From NCBI RefSeq assembly GCF_004341845.1, contig NZ_SLVB01000005.1:124001-188000 (forward strand): a DNA stretch of 64,000 bases. Direction: 5' to 3'. The translations under genes and the position numbers were made by a program. Positions 36,576-44,614 of this stretch are shown here, piece after piece (within the stretch, counting starts at the first letter, position 1; each line of letters opens with the position of its first letter). The stretch is from Novosphingobium sp. PhB165. Its GTDB lineage: Bacteria > Pseudomonadota > Alphaproteobacteria > Sphingomonadales > Sphingomonadaceae. A model generated the notes under the pieces. That model was given only the letters and a program-made list of their open reading frames with translations, ran no database searches and was not told the DNA's origin.

Positions 36576-36662
36576 GCCCAGATGGCGGAATTGGTAGACG
36601 CACCAGCTTCAGGTGCTGGCGCTCGCAAGGGCGTGGAGGTTCGAGTCCTCTTCTGGGCACCA
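36576..36662 (+). tRNA. tRNA-Leu (anticodon CAG)
   Basis: The 87-base gene folds as a class II tRNA. The acceptor stem is GCCCAGA/TCTGGGC, the D-loop includes GGAATTGGTAGACGC, and the anticodon stem CCAGC/GCTGG holds the loop TTCAGGT with anticodon CAG. A long variable arm (GCGCTCGCAAGGGCGT) and the T arm GGAGGTTCGAGTCCTC follow. The 3' CCA is encoded (36660-36662). It reads CUG Leu codons. Confidence 0.96.
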
Positions 36663-36670
36663 AGCACTCA

Positions 36671-36698
36671 TCCGGGGACGTCCGCAGACGTCCCCGGA
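36671..36698 (+). terminator. GC-rich hairpin after tRNA-Leu, possible processing or termination signal
   Basis: Perfect 12-base arms TCCGGGGACGTC and GACGTCCCCGGA surround CGCA, nine bases after the tRNA CCA end. The usual T-run is missing; a weak TTTT lies about 18 bases later. It may stop transcription or mark the 3' processing region. Confidence 0.4.
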
Positions 36699-36970
36699 GA
36701 GGCTGAAAAACCCACTTTTCCCGCTATAATCACCCGCTCAAATTCGGGCGAATCCGGCTCCCATCGGGAACAAGCTTGATATCCCCTTGGATATCGAAAT
36801 CCGCCTTGCCGCAAGGACGGTTCGTGTCCGACGGCGGCACGCATTCTCTGCTCTCCTGACTTGGTGTCTCCAGGATGGCGCCACAATTATCGCTACTTCC
36901 ACAAACGTCCCGCGCTTGCCTTCGTGTCTCGCTTGGGCTTCTCACTCCCCGTGTTCGGCGCGTTTACGTT

Positions 36971-37005
36971 TCTGACAAGTGTCATGGTTAATGACACTTG
37001 TCAGA
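36971..37005. promoter_or_regulatory. perfect 15-base inverted repeat, possible operator
   Basis: TCTGACAAGTGTCAT and ATGACACTTGTCAGA flank GGTTA. Each arm also contains a smaller near-palindrome TGACA-N2-TGTCA, so the site has two nested dyads, as for cooperative binding of two repressor dimers. It lies 105 bases before the start of the orphan membrane protein gene and has no T-run, which argues against a simple terminator. Confidence 0.45.
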
Positions 37006-37110
37006 GCCGACCAGGCGCCGGGGGCGCCGGGTCATATGGGGTGACATTATGAAGCGTGATGAAGGGCAGATCGGGCGAAGCTGCGCGGTTTGCGTGTGAG
37101 CCGTCTCTCC

Positions 37111-38703
37111 ATGCCTCTTCTGAAATCCCGGGCTTTCGGTAATGGGGTCTTGTTGGCGCTCTGGCTGGGCGCGGTCGGGTTGCTTGCGGCGCAGCACGTG
37201 TTCTGGCGCGACGAAGTGCGGGCGCTGACGATCGCCACGACCGGCGATACGGTCTCCGAGATGTTCCTTGCCCTGCGCGGCGATGGCCATCCGATGCTCT
37301 GGTATCTGCTGCTGCGTTCCGGTTATGCATTGATCGGCAAGGCGGCGCTGCCGGTGATCTCGTGGCTGATTGGCCTGGCGGCGGTGGTGTTGCTGATCTG
37401 GCGCGCGCCGTTGTCGTGGGGCATGCGGCTGCTCATCGTTTTCGGGCACTTCGCGCTTTGGGAATATGTCGTGATGGCGCGCAACTATGGCATCAGCATG
37501 TTGCTGATGTTCGTGTTTGCGGCGGCCTATCCGCGCTGGCGATTGCGGGGGATCTGGCTGGTGCTTCCGCTGGCGCTGCTTGCCAACACCAACGTCCATT
37601 CCATGCTGCTGTCCTGGCTGCTGCTGGGCGTTTGGCTGCTGGAGCGCTGGCCGAGAGGTGGAGGCCGTGCGGAAGTGCGGGACTGGGCGCTGCGGCTCGT
37701 GCTGCCGGCGGGAGGGATTCTGGCGCTGGCTTCGTTGGCCTGCTTCCTCACCGTCTGGCCGCCGTTCAACGATGCCGCGCAGGGCGCCGGCGGTCACAAC
37801 CTGCTCCGCGCTATCGCTGCGGTGGGGCTTCCCGGCATCGGCTTCATGCTGGATGCCGATGCGGGTCTGTGGATCCAGCTGCCGTTTTCAGCGGCGTTGC
37901 TTGCCAGCCTGTTCGTGCTCTGGGGGAGGCCGCTTCACTTCCTGGCCGCGCTGGCGGGGCTTTGCGGGATGTCGCTGTTCTTCGCGGTGATCTATCCGGG
38001 TGGCGAGCGGCATCAGGCGCTCTGGCTGGTCCTGCTGTTGACGCTGTGGTGGATGCGGCTTGATGCCGACAGGCGTGACGGTGTGGATGAGCCCGCGAAG
38101 GGCCGTGACGCCGTGTTGCGGAAGGCCGGGCACTATGGCCTTGTCGCCTTGCTGTTGCGCCAGATCCTCCTGACCTTTGCGGAAGTCGCGGCGTCGTTTC
38201 ACGCACCGTACAGCCGCGCCGCCGACCTCGGCGCGTTGATCGCGCAAAGGCCGGAGCTTTCGCGCGCGATCATCATCGCCGATCCCGACTATCTGATCGA
38301 GGCATTGCCCTATTACGCGCCGCACAATCTGGTCTGGCAGATCCGCCGCGCGCGGTTCGGGGCGGTCAATCACTTCACGAAGAACGCGCAGCTGGACATC
38401 ACGCTCGATCAGGTGACGCAGACTGCCGAGGCGCTCCATCGCCAGTACCACCGGCCGGTGCTGATCCTGCTCCAGCACGCGCCCGATGCGTGCTGCACGG
38501 CCACGATTGCCAGCGGCTATAACTGGACGACCCACCACACGCCCGAAATGGCGCGGCGCTTTCTGGAGCGCACACGGATGCTGGCGCGCTACGATAGTGC
38601 GGTTACCGACGAATCCTACGCCGTCTACCTGCTAAACATCGATAGCAATCCGCCCGCGCTTCCAATGGGCCAGCAAGCTCGCGGCGAAGTAAAACTGCCG
38701 TAA
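37111..38703 (+). CDS. multi-pass membrane protein, possible GT-C-type glycosyltransferase
   Basis: The 530-residue product has about ten hydrophobic segments. After the first helix the loop reads QHVFWRDEVRALTIATTGDT, an acidic DE placed as in the first periplasmic loop of GT-C glycosyltransferases (ArnT/PMT-like), followed by GDGHPMLWYLLLRSGYALIG. The C-terminal 130 residues are soluble and probably periplasmic. If the GT-C reading is right it would add a sugar from a lipid carrier; the acceptor is unknown. The start is uncertain: TTG 37090, GTG 37096 and ATG 37111 are in frame, none with a clear Shine-Dalgarno sequence. Confidence 0.7.
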   Translation: MPLLKSRAFGNGVLLALWLGAVGLLAAQHVFWRDEVRALTIATTGDTVSEMFLALRGDGHPMLWYLLLRSGYALIGKAALPVISWLIGLAAVVLLIWRAPLSWGMRLLIVFGHFALWEYVVMARNYGISMLLMFVFAAAYPRWRLRGIWLVLPLALLANTNVHSMLLSWLLLGVWLLERWPRGGGRAEVRDWALRLVLPAGGILALASLACFLTVWPPFNDAAQGAGGHNLLRAIAAVGLPGIGFMLDADAGLWIQLPFSAALLASLFVLWGRPLHFLAALAGLCGMSLFFAVIYPGGERHQALWLVLLLTLWWMRLDADRRDGVDEPAKGRDAVLRKAGHYGLVALLLRQILLTFAEVAASFHAPYSRAADLGALIAQRPELSRAIIIADPDYLIEALPYYAPHNLVWQIRRARFGAVNHFTKNAQLDITLDQVTQTAEALHRQYHRPVLILLQHAPDACCTATIASGYNWTTHHTPEMARRFLERTRMLARYDSAVTDESYAVYLLNIDSNPPALPMGQQARGEVKLP

Positions 38704-38724
38704 GAAGGCGCGCGCGTTGTCTTT

Positions 38725-39690
38725 TCAGAACGAGCGCCGCAGCGATATGCCGGCCGAAGTCGTATTGCCGGCCAGTGCCTCGAAGCTGCGCGTCGCGTAG
38801 AGATCGAGGCTCATGCTGTCGGACAGCCGCATATTGGCGGTCGCGCCGATTTCCCACCAGCCGTCGTCGAGATGCCGCGCGGGCAGGACGCCGGTTTGCC
38901 GGGCCATCAGCACGTCCGAATAATCGCGCACGAGCACTTCGGAAACGGCGTTGCTGGTCCAGGCGCGGGCGATGGAGAGCCCGACATATTGCTTGCCCTC
39001 GCTGCCGAACGCGTGGTCGATCCGCAGGGTGGCGGCCGAACTCCAGGTCGGCTCCTCGGTCTCCAGGTCGACCAGCCCGGTTTCGTCGGGAGCCGGATGG
39101 AGCAGGCGGCCGTGGGCGTAGGACATCGTCACCGTGGGCGTCGCGAAGATCCGGTCGCCCAGCGGGAAGACCCGCCCGAAATCGCCGCCGACCGAATAGT
39201 ACGGGCTGCCCGTGGCGCCTGTGCTGTCGCGTTTGCCGGCGTCGGTGCTGATGCGGCCGTAGTCCTGCCAGCCGTAACTGGCCCAGCCGTCGACCACCCA
39301 GTTGTCGAAATTGCCGCCCGCGCCGATCGTGCCGACGAGATAGTCGGACGGCAGCGCGGTATTCGCCTGTAGCAGAGTGCCGTGATAGCGCATCAGCGCC
39401 GCGCGGACATAGCCGCGCCCGACCTGCCGGCTCAGCGCCATCGATTGCCATGAACCGTCGGAGCCATGGTCCCGGTCGCTCACGCCAGCCGCGAGCGCGA
39501 AGCTCCAGGGCTTGTCGGGGGCGGGGGTATCGGCCTGCGTCTCGGCGGAGACGGTGGTCGATGTGGGCAGTGCAGCCACTGCCGTCACGACCGGCGTTGT
39601 GCCGCCCGCTGTGTCCTGAGCCTGCGCGGGTATCGCCGCGAGCGCCAGTGAGGCCGCCAGCAGCGGCCCCGCCATGCGGTTTTGGCGCAT
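38725..39690 (-). CDS. outer-membrane beta-barrel protein, coupled to the histidine kinase gene
   Basis: The 321-residue protein has a signal peptide (GPLLAASLALAAIPAQAQDT) and a body of alternating amphipathic strands with frequent Trp/Tyr (DNWVVDGWASYGWQDYGRIS, WWEIGATANMRLSDSMSLDL). It ends ISLRRSF, with the terminal Phe typical of outer-membrane barrels. No named family was recognised. The ATG overlaps the kinase stop codon (TGATG), so the barrel is made together with the sensor kinase; it may be a target or a signalling partner. Confidence 0.72.
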   Translation of the reverse strand: MRQNRMAGPLLAASLALAAIPAQAQDTAGGTTPVVTAVAALPTSTTVSAETQADTPAPDKPWSFALAAGVSDRDHGSDGSWQSMALSRQVGRGYVRAALMRYHGTLLQANTALPSDYLVGTIGAGGNFDNWVVDGWASYGWQDYGRISTDAGKRDSTGATGSPYYSVGGDFGRVFPLGDRIFATPTVTMSYAHGRLLHPAPDETGLVDLETEEPTWSSAATLRIDHAFGSEGKQYVGLSIARAWTSNAVSEVLVRDYSDVLMARQTGVLPARHLDDGWWEIGATANMRLSDSMSLDLYATRSFEALAGNTTSAGISLRRSF

Positions 39691-41828
39691 CAGGCGACGG
39701 CCTTGAGGCTCTGGTCGAACGCGGCGGGAACCGCAAGGCGGACAGTGAAGCCGTCGCGCTCCTGCGTGAAGCTGACATCGCCGCCATGTGCGCGGGCGAT
39801 CGAGCGGCAGACAGCAAGGCCAAGGCCCGATCCCTTCTGCCCGGACTTGCGCGCCGAATCGGTGCGGTAGAACGGCTCGAAAGCGCGGTCGTACTCTTCC
39901 TCGGGAATGCCCGGGCCGGTGTCGACGATCTCGGCCACCGCCTCGCCCTCGTTGAGGCTGACGCGCACGCGGGCGCGTTCGCCGTACTTCACCGCGTTTT
40001 CCAGCAGGTTGTCGAGCAGGCGGCGGATGCCCATCGGATCGACGTCCACCGGGATGTGGATGTTGCGCTCTATCGTCACGTCGCCGCCGACCAGACGGGC
40101 ATCGGCCACGCTGCTGGCGATGAGTTCTGCAAAATCGGTGCGTTCGCGCGGGCCGGGCGTGGAGGCGTCGCGGATGAAGCCGATGACCTGGCTGATCATC
40201 GCTTCCATTTCGGTCACTTCCTTCAGCAGGCCCTCGCGCTGCTCGTCGGGCACGTCCTCGATGCGGAAGCGCAGGCGGGTGAGCGGGGTTCGCAAGTCAT
40301 GGCTGATCGCGCCGACCATGGCGGTGCGATCGTCCACAAAGGCGCGCAGGCGGTTGCGCATCTGGTTGAAGGCATTGGCGGCGCGGCCGATCTCGGCGGG
40401 GCCACGCAGCGGCAGAATGGTGGCCGAGGGATCGCGCCCAAGCTGCTCGGCGGCGCGCGCGAAGTCCCGCAGCGGCAGGACGATGCGGCGCGCGAAGAGC
40501 CAGGCGAACGGGCTGATGATCGCCAGGCTCAGCGCGAACCACAGCATCACCCGCTTCTGCCAGGCATTGGGGAAAGGCTCGGCGCGCGGGGCGACGGCGA
40601 TCCATTGCCCGTCCGGCTGACGCAGCGCGGCCACGAAGTCACCCTCGATGAAGGGCGGCGAGGTCAGCGCGAAAATGTTGGAAGTCGCGCGCCGGAAGGG
40701 GATCGGCTGCGGGGTGCCGGGCACTGCGGGCAGCGGCTGCGCGGTCGGTACGGGCGGCGGCACGACCGAAACTACGGTATGCGGCGCGGGGAGTTCGATC
40801 GGTTCCGGCGTGGCGGTGGCGACAGCCTGCGCGGGCGCGCGCGTCACTTCCGGAGAGGGCGCGGCGCTGGGAATGGGCGCGGGTGCTGGCTGGGGCAGAG
40901 TTACGTGCGGCAGGTCATTCATGGCCGGAAGCGCCGGGATCAGGCCGCCGGGGCGTCCGAAGTCACCGCCGTTGAAGCCGCCCCCGTTGAAGCCGCCGTT
41001 GCCACCGGGCCGAAACCCTTCCTGTCCGCCGCCGATGCCGGGCTGGCCGTTGCCCTGCTGTCCACTGCCGGGCGCCGAAGCCCCGCCACCTGTGCTGCCA
41101 TTACCCGTGCCACTGCCCGTGCCGCCATTGCCGGGGCCATTGCCGGGATTACCTGCTTCGGTGCCGGAGCCACCCGGCGTATGCCCACCGGGACGGCCGC
41201 CCGGGATATGACCGCCGGGCATCCGGCTGCCGGGCATCTGCCCACCGGGACGACCGCCCGGCATCTGGCCGCCAGGGTGTCCGCCGGGCATCTGCCCGCC
41301 CGGGAAGTGGCCGCCCGGCATGCCGCTCGGCCCGGGCATGCCGCCGGGAGGCGGGCCGCCGGGGATCGACTGGGCATCGGCTTTGCCGACCAGCATGGTC
41401 GAGAGCGCGAAAGGCGCCGCGGGATTGTCGCGCAGCGCCAGCGGCGAGCGCGACGAACTTGGCACCGCAACGCCGCCGACCGGAAGCTGCGTATAGAACG
41501 CCAGCACCACGTCCTTGCTTTCCCGGCCCAGCCGTCCGGCCAGCGCCTCGCGCGAGGATTCGGAGACCAGCCAGCCCTGACCGCTGACATCGGGCGGCCC
41601 GATCATGGTCTTGCGTTCCAGGCGGTCGGCAATCTCCTTGTCCGCCCCGGCGCTTTTGAGCGCGAAGGCAACTTCGTCGATATTCCAGCGCGCTGTGGGG
41701 CTTGGCGGGAGAATGACGGTAAGCGCCAGCGTCACCAGCTGCGCGCCGATAAGCGCGCAGACGAGGATGGCGATCATCTGGATCGCCAGCGGCAGGCCGA
41801 TTCGATTGGTGAGGCGGGGCAGCATCAT
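39690..41828 (-). CDS. two-component sensor histidine kinase with Gly/Pro/His/Met-rich periplasmic insert
   Basis: This 712-residue EnvZ-class kinase has TM1 at about 13-40, a periplasmic region up to about 425, TM2 at 428-447, HAMP to about 500, the H-box AISHDLRTPLTRLRF (His510), N-box LDNLLENAVKYGE, G1 DTGPGIP, F-box FEPFYRTDSARKS and G2 GSGLGLAVCRS. Ordinary sensor sequence at 41-150 is interrupted by a collagen-like stretch at about 155-296 with repeated MPGGHPGGQ-type units, then a Pro-rich stretch at 307-378. EnvZ-like kinases normally have periplasmic domains under 150 residues. Its regulator is encoded divergently at 42622. Length, order and motifs are seen; metal or wall sensing is inference. 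Confidence 0.92.
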   Translation of the reverse strand: MMLPRLTNRIGLPLAIQMIAILVCALIGAQLVTLALTVILPPSPTARWNIDEVAFALKSAGADKEIADRLERKTMIGPPDVSGQGWLVSESSREALAGRLGRESKDVVLAFYTQLPVGGVAVPSSSRSPLALRDNPAAPFALSTMLVGKADAQSIPGGPPPGGMPGPSGMPGGHFPGGQMPGGHPGGQMPGGRPGGQMPGSRMPGGHIPGGRPGGHTPGGSGTEAGNPGNGPGNGGTGSGTGNGSTGGGASAPGSGQQGNGQPGIGGGQEGFRPGGNGGFNGGGFNGGDFGRPGGLIPALPAMNDLPHVTLPQPAPAPIPSAAPSPEVTRAPAQAVATATPEPIELPAPHTVVSVVPPPVPTAQPLPAVPGTPQPIPFRRATSNIFALTSPPFIEGDFVAALRQPDGQWIAVAPRAEPFPNAWQKRVMLWFALSLAIISPFAWLFARRIVLPLRDFARAAEQLGRDPSATILPLRGPAEIGRAANAFNQMRNRLRAFVDDRTAMVGAISHDLRTPLTRLRFRIEDVPDEQREGLLKEVTEMEAMISQVIGFIRDASTPGPRERTDFAELIASSVADARLVGGDVTIERNIHIPVDVDPMGIRRLLDNLLENAVKYGERARVRVSLNEGEAVAEIVDTGPGIPEEEYDRAFEPFYRTDSARKSGQKGSGLGLAVCRSIARAHGGDVSFTQERDGFTVRLAVPAAFDQSLKAVA
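40941..41366 (-). repeat. collagen-like PGG repeat region inside the histidine kinase gene
   Basis: These bases encode about 142 residues built from short units such as PGGQMPGGHPGG and GGRPGGHTPGG, later GNGGFNGGGFNGGDFGRPGG. The DNA is correspondingly repetitive in CCG/GCC/CAT blocks and is prone to length change by slippage. His and Met recur in the first half. Confidence 0.85.
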
Positions 41829-42495
41829 GGCCGCGCCCTTGCCACGATTTCGCGGCGAATTCGAGGCGCATGCATTTCGGCGCGGCTATGTTCGGGCCAA
41901 CTGTCGGGCCGAGTTTCGGGCCAATTGGAGCGGAAAATTTGCGGAGCAGGCTCGAAAGGGAGGGACACGTCCCTTTCGAACCCGCTCCGCGTCCCCACCG
42001 CGCGGCACGAAGCCGATCGGTGGAGACGGTCACCCCGGATCCTGTCCAGCAACCTTGTCCCCTGATCCGGGGCTGGAAGGAAATTCCTGATATCGGGTCG
42101 AAAGTTCTTGTCCGCCGACCGCGATTCGTCTCGCGGAGCCGGGTAGCAGCCACATATGACACTACTCGGACCGTCCGCCGTGCGCTCCTTATATACCAGC
42201 CAAGCTGAACTGACACCAACCGTGTCGTCAGGGCGTGATTCGGGCGGAAATGATCCGGGACCATCGGCGGGCAGGGCGGGTGCGACTACGTGACCTGCGA
42301 CGCCGATGGTCCCGGCACCGTCCGGCGCCTTGGCGGTGGCGTGACGGACGGTGTTGCCGGCCTCTCGGGTTACAGGAATATGGCCGGCGGACCTGGCGGG
42401 GGATGCCATGTTGTCCAAGCCTCCTGTCGCCCGAGGCAGAACCTGGCGAACTCGACTATTCATGAAGAGCTAGGTCGGGGCTGGAGTTTGCTTCG
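41829..42495. other. divergent kinase/regulator intergenic region, kinase-proximal part
   Basis: No gene was accepted here. The kinase ATG is preceded by AAGGGCG. About 17-34 bases before the kinase start, on the minus strand, GAATTCG and GAAATCG occur at 11-base spacing (41845-41862), a weaker version of the regulator site described at 42496-42565. A GATCCGGGG/CCCGGATC dyad lies at about 42034-42076. Confidence 0.4.
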
Positions 42496-42565
42496 CGATT
42501 TCAGCGAGGTTGCAATCCTGTTGCAATCTGGCGGCGACCGGCGCGCGACTGAAATATGTATTGAA
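42496..42565 (+). promoter_or_regulatory. probable response-regulator binding region (11-base direct repeats)
   Basis: GTTGCAATC occurs twice at exactly 11-base spacing (42509-42517 and 42520-42528). An inverted TGAAATC lies just upstream (42497-42503) and two TGAAAT copies 12 bases apart lie just downstream (42548 and 42560). OmpR/PhoB regulators bind tandem direct repeats of about 11 bases, and this cluster ends about 57 bases before the regulator start, so autoregulation is likely. Confidence 0.6.
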
Positions 42566-42621
42566 ATGTGGGTGGAACACGGGGTTTCTATCGTGCTGCA
42601 ATGATCCTAGAACATCCTGCG

Positions 42622-43401
42622 ATGGACCTGCAAACTCGCATCCTCATCGTCGACGATGACGAGGGCATTCGCTCACTCATCGGCGAATTTCTCGGCAAGC
42701 ACGGTTACGCCACCGAAACCGCGGCCGATCCCGACGCCATGCGCACGCTGCTGGCGCAGCGGCATTTCGACCTGATCGTGCTGGACGTGATGATGCCGCG
42801 TGAGGACGGGCTTACGGCGCTGCGCCAGCTTGGCCCCGATGCGCCGCCGGTTATCATGCTTTCGGCGGTCGGCAGCGACGTCGACCGGATCGTCGGCCTT
42901 GAAATGGGCGCCGACGACTATCTGGCCAAGCCCTGCAATCCGCGCGAATTGCTGGCCCGCATTCGCACGGTTCTGAGGCGGCGTGCCTATGGTGCGCCTG
43001 CCGCCGGTATCGTTGAGGCGATAACGCTGCCGGGCGTGGCGGCCAATGACGAGCGGCCGCCGCTCGACGGGGATGTGCAGTCCAGCGAAGTGCTGCGCTT
43101 CGCCGGCTGGCGCATGGATCTGGGCCTGCGGCTGCTGTTCGATCCGCAGAATCGCCTCATTTCGCTGTCCGATGGCGAGTTCCGCCTGCTGCGCGCGTTC
43201 GCCCAACATCCGCGCCGGGTGCTGACGCGCGACCAGCTTCTGGACTGGTCGCGCGGTGAGGACAGCGAGCTTTATGATCGCGCCATCGACGTGCAGCTCT
43301 CGCGCTTGCGCCGAAAACTTTCGGACGGCGAGGGCGGGGGTGACATTATTCGCACCGTGCGCAACGAAGGTTATCTCTTCGTGCCGTCCGTGGTCGCCTG
43401 A
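42622..43401 (+). CDS. OmpR-family two-component response regulator
   Basis: The 259-residue protein has a receiver domain (RILIVDDDEGIRSLIGEFLG, phospho-acceptor in LIVLDVMMPREDGL at Asp55, YLAKPCNPRELLARIRTVLR with the conserved Lys) and a winged-helix output domain (SDGEFRLLRAFAQHPRRVLT, VQLSRLRRKLSDG, IIRTVRNEGYLF). It should be phosphorylated by the divergent kinase at 39690-41828. ATG 42622 puts the receiver at the N-terminus; ATG 42601 is an in-frame alternative with seven more residues. Confidence 0.93.
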   Translation: MDLQTRILIVDDDEGIRSLIGEFLGKHGYATETAADPDAMRTLLAQRHFDLIVLDVMMPREDGLTALRQLGPDAPPVIMLSAVGSDVDRIVGLEMGADDYLAKPCNPRELLARIRTVLRRRAYGAPAAGIVEAITLPGVAANDERPPLDGDVQSSEVLRFAGWRMDLGLRLLFDPQNRLISLSDGEFRLLRAFAQHPRRVLTRDQLLDWSRGEDSELYDRAIDVQLSRLRRKLSDGEGGGDIIRTVRNEGYLFVPSVVA

Positions 43402-43499
43402 GAATCGGTCCAGGAAATGGCCGGGTAATGCGCCCGAGGCGTGTTTCCCGGCGATCCCTGAGACACTTCGCGACAATCTGTAACACCCCGATACAACCC

Positions 43500-43522
43500 T
43501 GAAATCAGACTGAAATCTCGCG
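43500..43522 (+). promoter_or_regulatory. probable response-regulator site upstream of the dioxygenase gene
   Basis: TGAAATC occurs twice at exactly 11-base spacing (43500-43506 and 43511-43517), 94 bases before the dioxygenase start. The unit matches the TGCAATC repeats at the regulator's own promoter except at one base. A short dyad CTCGCG-N5-CGCGAG follows at about 43517-43533. Confidence 0.55.
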
Positions 43523-43610
43523 GCAAACGCGAGCTTCCAGTCCTGCTCCCCTGCAAGCGCCTGTCTGGCCGACCAACGGTCACCACAGCGCCTGCACGAG
43601 GGAGGTTGGG

Positions 43611-44561
43611 TTGGAACATCAGGGGCCGGAGCAGGACGAGCATGATCGCGGCCTGAGCCACGACATCGATGTCATTTCCGAAAAGTTCATGGCTCGGCGC
43701 CGTGCGCTTGCCTTCCTTGCCAGTGCCGGAACCGCCGTGACGGTGGCCGCATGTGGCGGCGGTGACGATTCCGCGTCGAACCTGTCCAGCACGGGCTCGG
43801 CCGCTTCCACCACCTCGACGCCGAGCGGATCGAGTTCCACCACGTCATCCTCGACCTCCAGCACCGGTTCCACCTCCGGGGGGACGTCCGGCGCAAGCTG
43901 CATCGCCGATCCCACCGAGACCAACGGGCCCTATCCCGCCGACGGCACCAACACCGCGAGCGGATCGACATCGAACGTGCTGACCGTCAGCGGGATCGTC
44001 CGTTCGGACATCCGCTCAAGCTTTATCGGTTCCACCACCACCGCGACCGGAGTGCCGCTGGAGATCACGCTGCAACTGGTGGACGTGAACAACGGCTGCG
44101 CAGCGATCGCGGGCGCGGCCATCTATGTCTGGCACTGCGATGCCTATGGCCGCTACTCGCTCTATTCGAGCGGGGTGACGACCGAGAGCTATCTGCGCGG
44201 CGTTCAGGTGACCGATGCCGACGGCAAAGTCACGTTCACGACGATCTATCCTGCCTGTTACTCGGGCCGCTGGCCGCACATCCATTTCGAGATCTTCACC
44301 GGCGGCCTTACCGCCGCCAGCACCGGCCGCACCGCCAGCCTGGTCTCGCAGCTGGCTATGCCTGCCGCGATCAACACCGCCGTCTTCACCGGCGACTCCC
44401 GCTACACCGCCAGCATCGCGAACTACAACGCGATCACGCTCTCATCCGACGGTGTGTTCGGAGACAACACTTCCGCGCAGCTCGCGCAGATGACCCCCAG
44501 CCTCACCGGCACGGTTTCCTCCGGTTACACCGGCTCTGCCCTGATCGGCATCGCCGTCTGA
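43611..44561 (+). CDS. secreted intradiol ring-cleavage dioxygenase-like lipoprotein
   Basis: The 316-residue product starts with TTG at 43611, supported by GAGGGAGG upstream. A short Asp/His-rich lead (EHDRGLSHDIDV) precedes a signal sequence with a lipobox-like AVTVAACGGG near residue 45. A Ser/Thr/Gly linker (residues 50-90) and an intradiol-dioxygenase-like beta domain follow: TETNGPYPADG with a Tyr, LEITLQLVDVNNGCAAIAGA, IYVWHCDAYGRYSLYS, and YSGRWPHIHFEIF with the Tyr/His/His iron ligands. Ligand residues appear intact, so enzyme activity is possible. It lies 53 bases before the autotransporter gene. Confidence 0.85.
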   Translation: MEHQGPEQDEHDRGLSHDIDVISEKFMARRRALAFLASAGTAVTVAACGGGDDSASNLSSTGSAASTTSTPSGSSSTTSSSTSSTGSTSGGTSGASCIADPTETNGPYPADGTNTASGSTSNVLTVSGIVRSDIRSSFIGSTTTATGVPLEITLQLVDVNNGCAAIAGAAIYVWHCDAYGRYSLYSSGVTTESYLRGVQVTDADGKVTFTTIYPACYSGRWPHIHFEIFTGGLTAASTGRTASLVSQLAMPAAINTAVFTGDSRYTASIANYNAITLSSDGVFGDNTSAQLAQMTPSLTGTVSSGYTGSALIGIAV

Positions 44562-44614
44562 CCCGGGGGCGCCCGCTCCTGTTTTTTCCTCCCGTAAAAG
44601 AGTGCGATAACCAT

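Larger units (their letters stand above)
36663..37110. other. gene-free stretch downstream of tRNA-Leu
   Basis: No gene was recognised. Visible structure: a perfect 12-base-arm hairpin at 36671-36698 (TCCGGGGACGTC, loop CGCA) just after the tRNA, without a close T-run, and a perfect 15-base-arm inverted repeat at 36971-37005. Base composition is less GC-rich than the flanking genes. A partial tRNA copy that would mark an island's attR site was not seen. Confidence 0.5.

Noticed and set aside
36663..37110. Attachment-site duplication of the tRNA-Leu 3' end
   Set aside because: No second copy of the T-arm or acceptor sequence was found in the window.
40941..41366. Short regular repeats that could be taken for a CRISPR array
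   Set aside because: The repeats are 9-15 bases, in frame, degenerate and inside a kinase reading frame; there are no spacers of uniform length.
39450..42065. An 871-codon plus-strand open frame across the kinase gene
   Set aside because: The minus-strand kinase has all catalytic boxes. The long antisense frame is a by-product of high GC and the PGG repeats.
42290..42604. A 104-codon plus-strand frame upstream of the response regulator
   Set aside because: It covers the repeat-bearing promoter, has no ribosome-binding site and no recognisable pattern.
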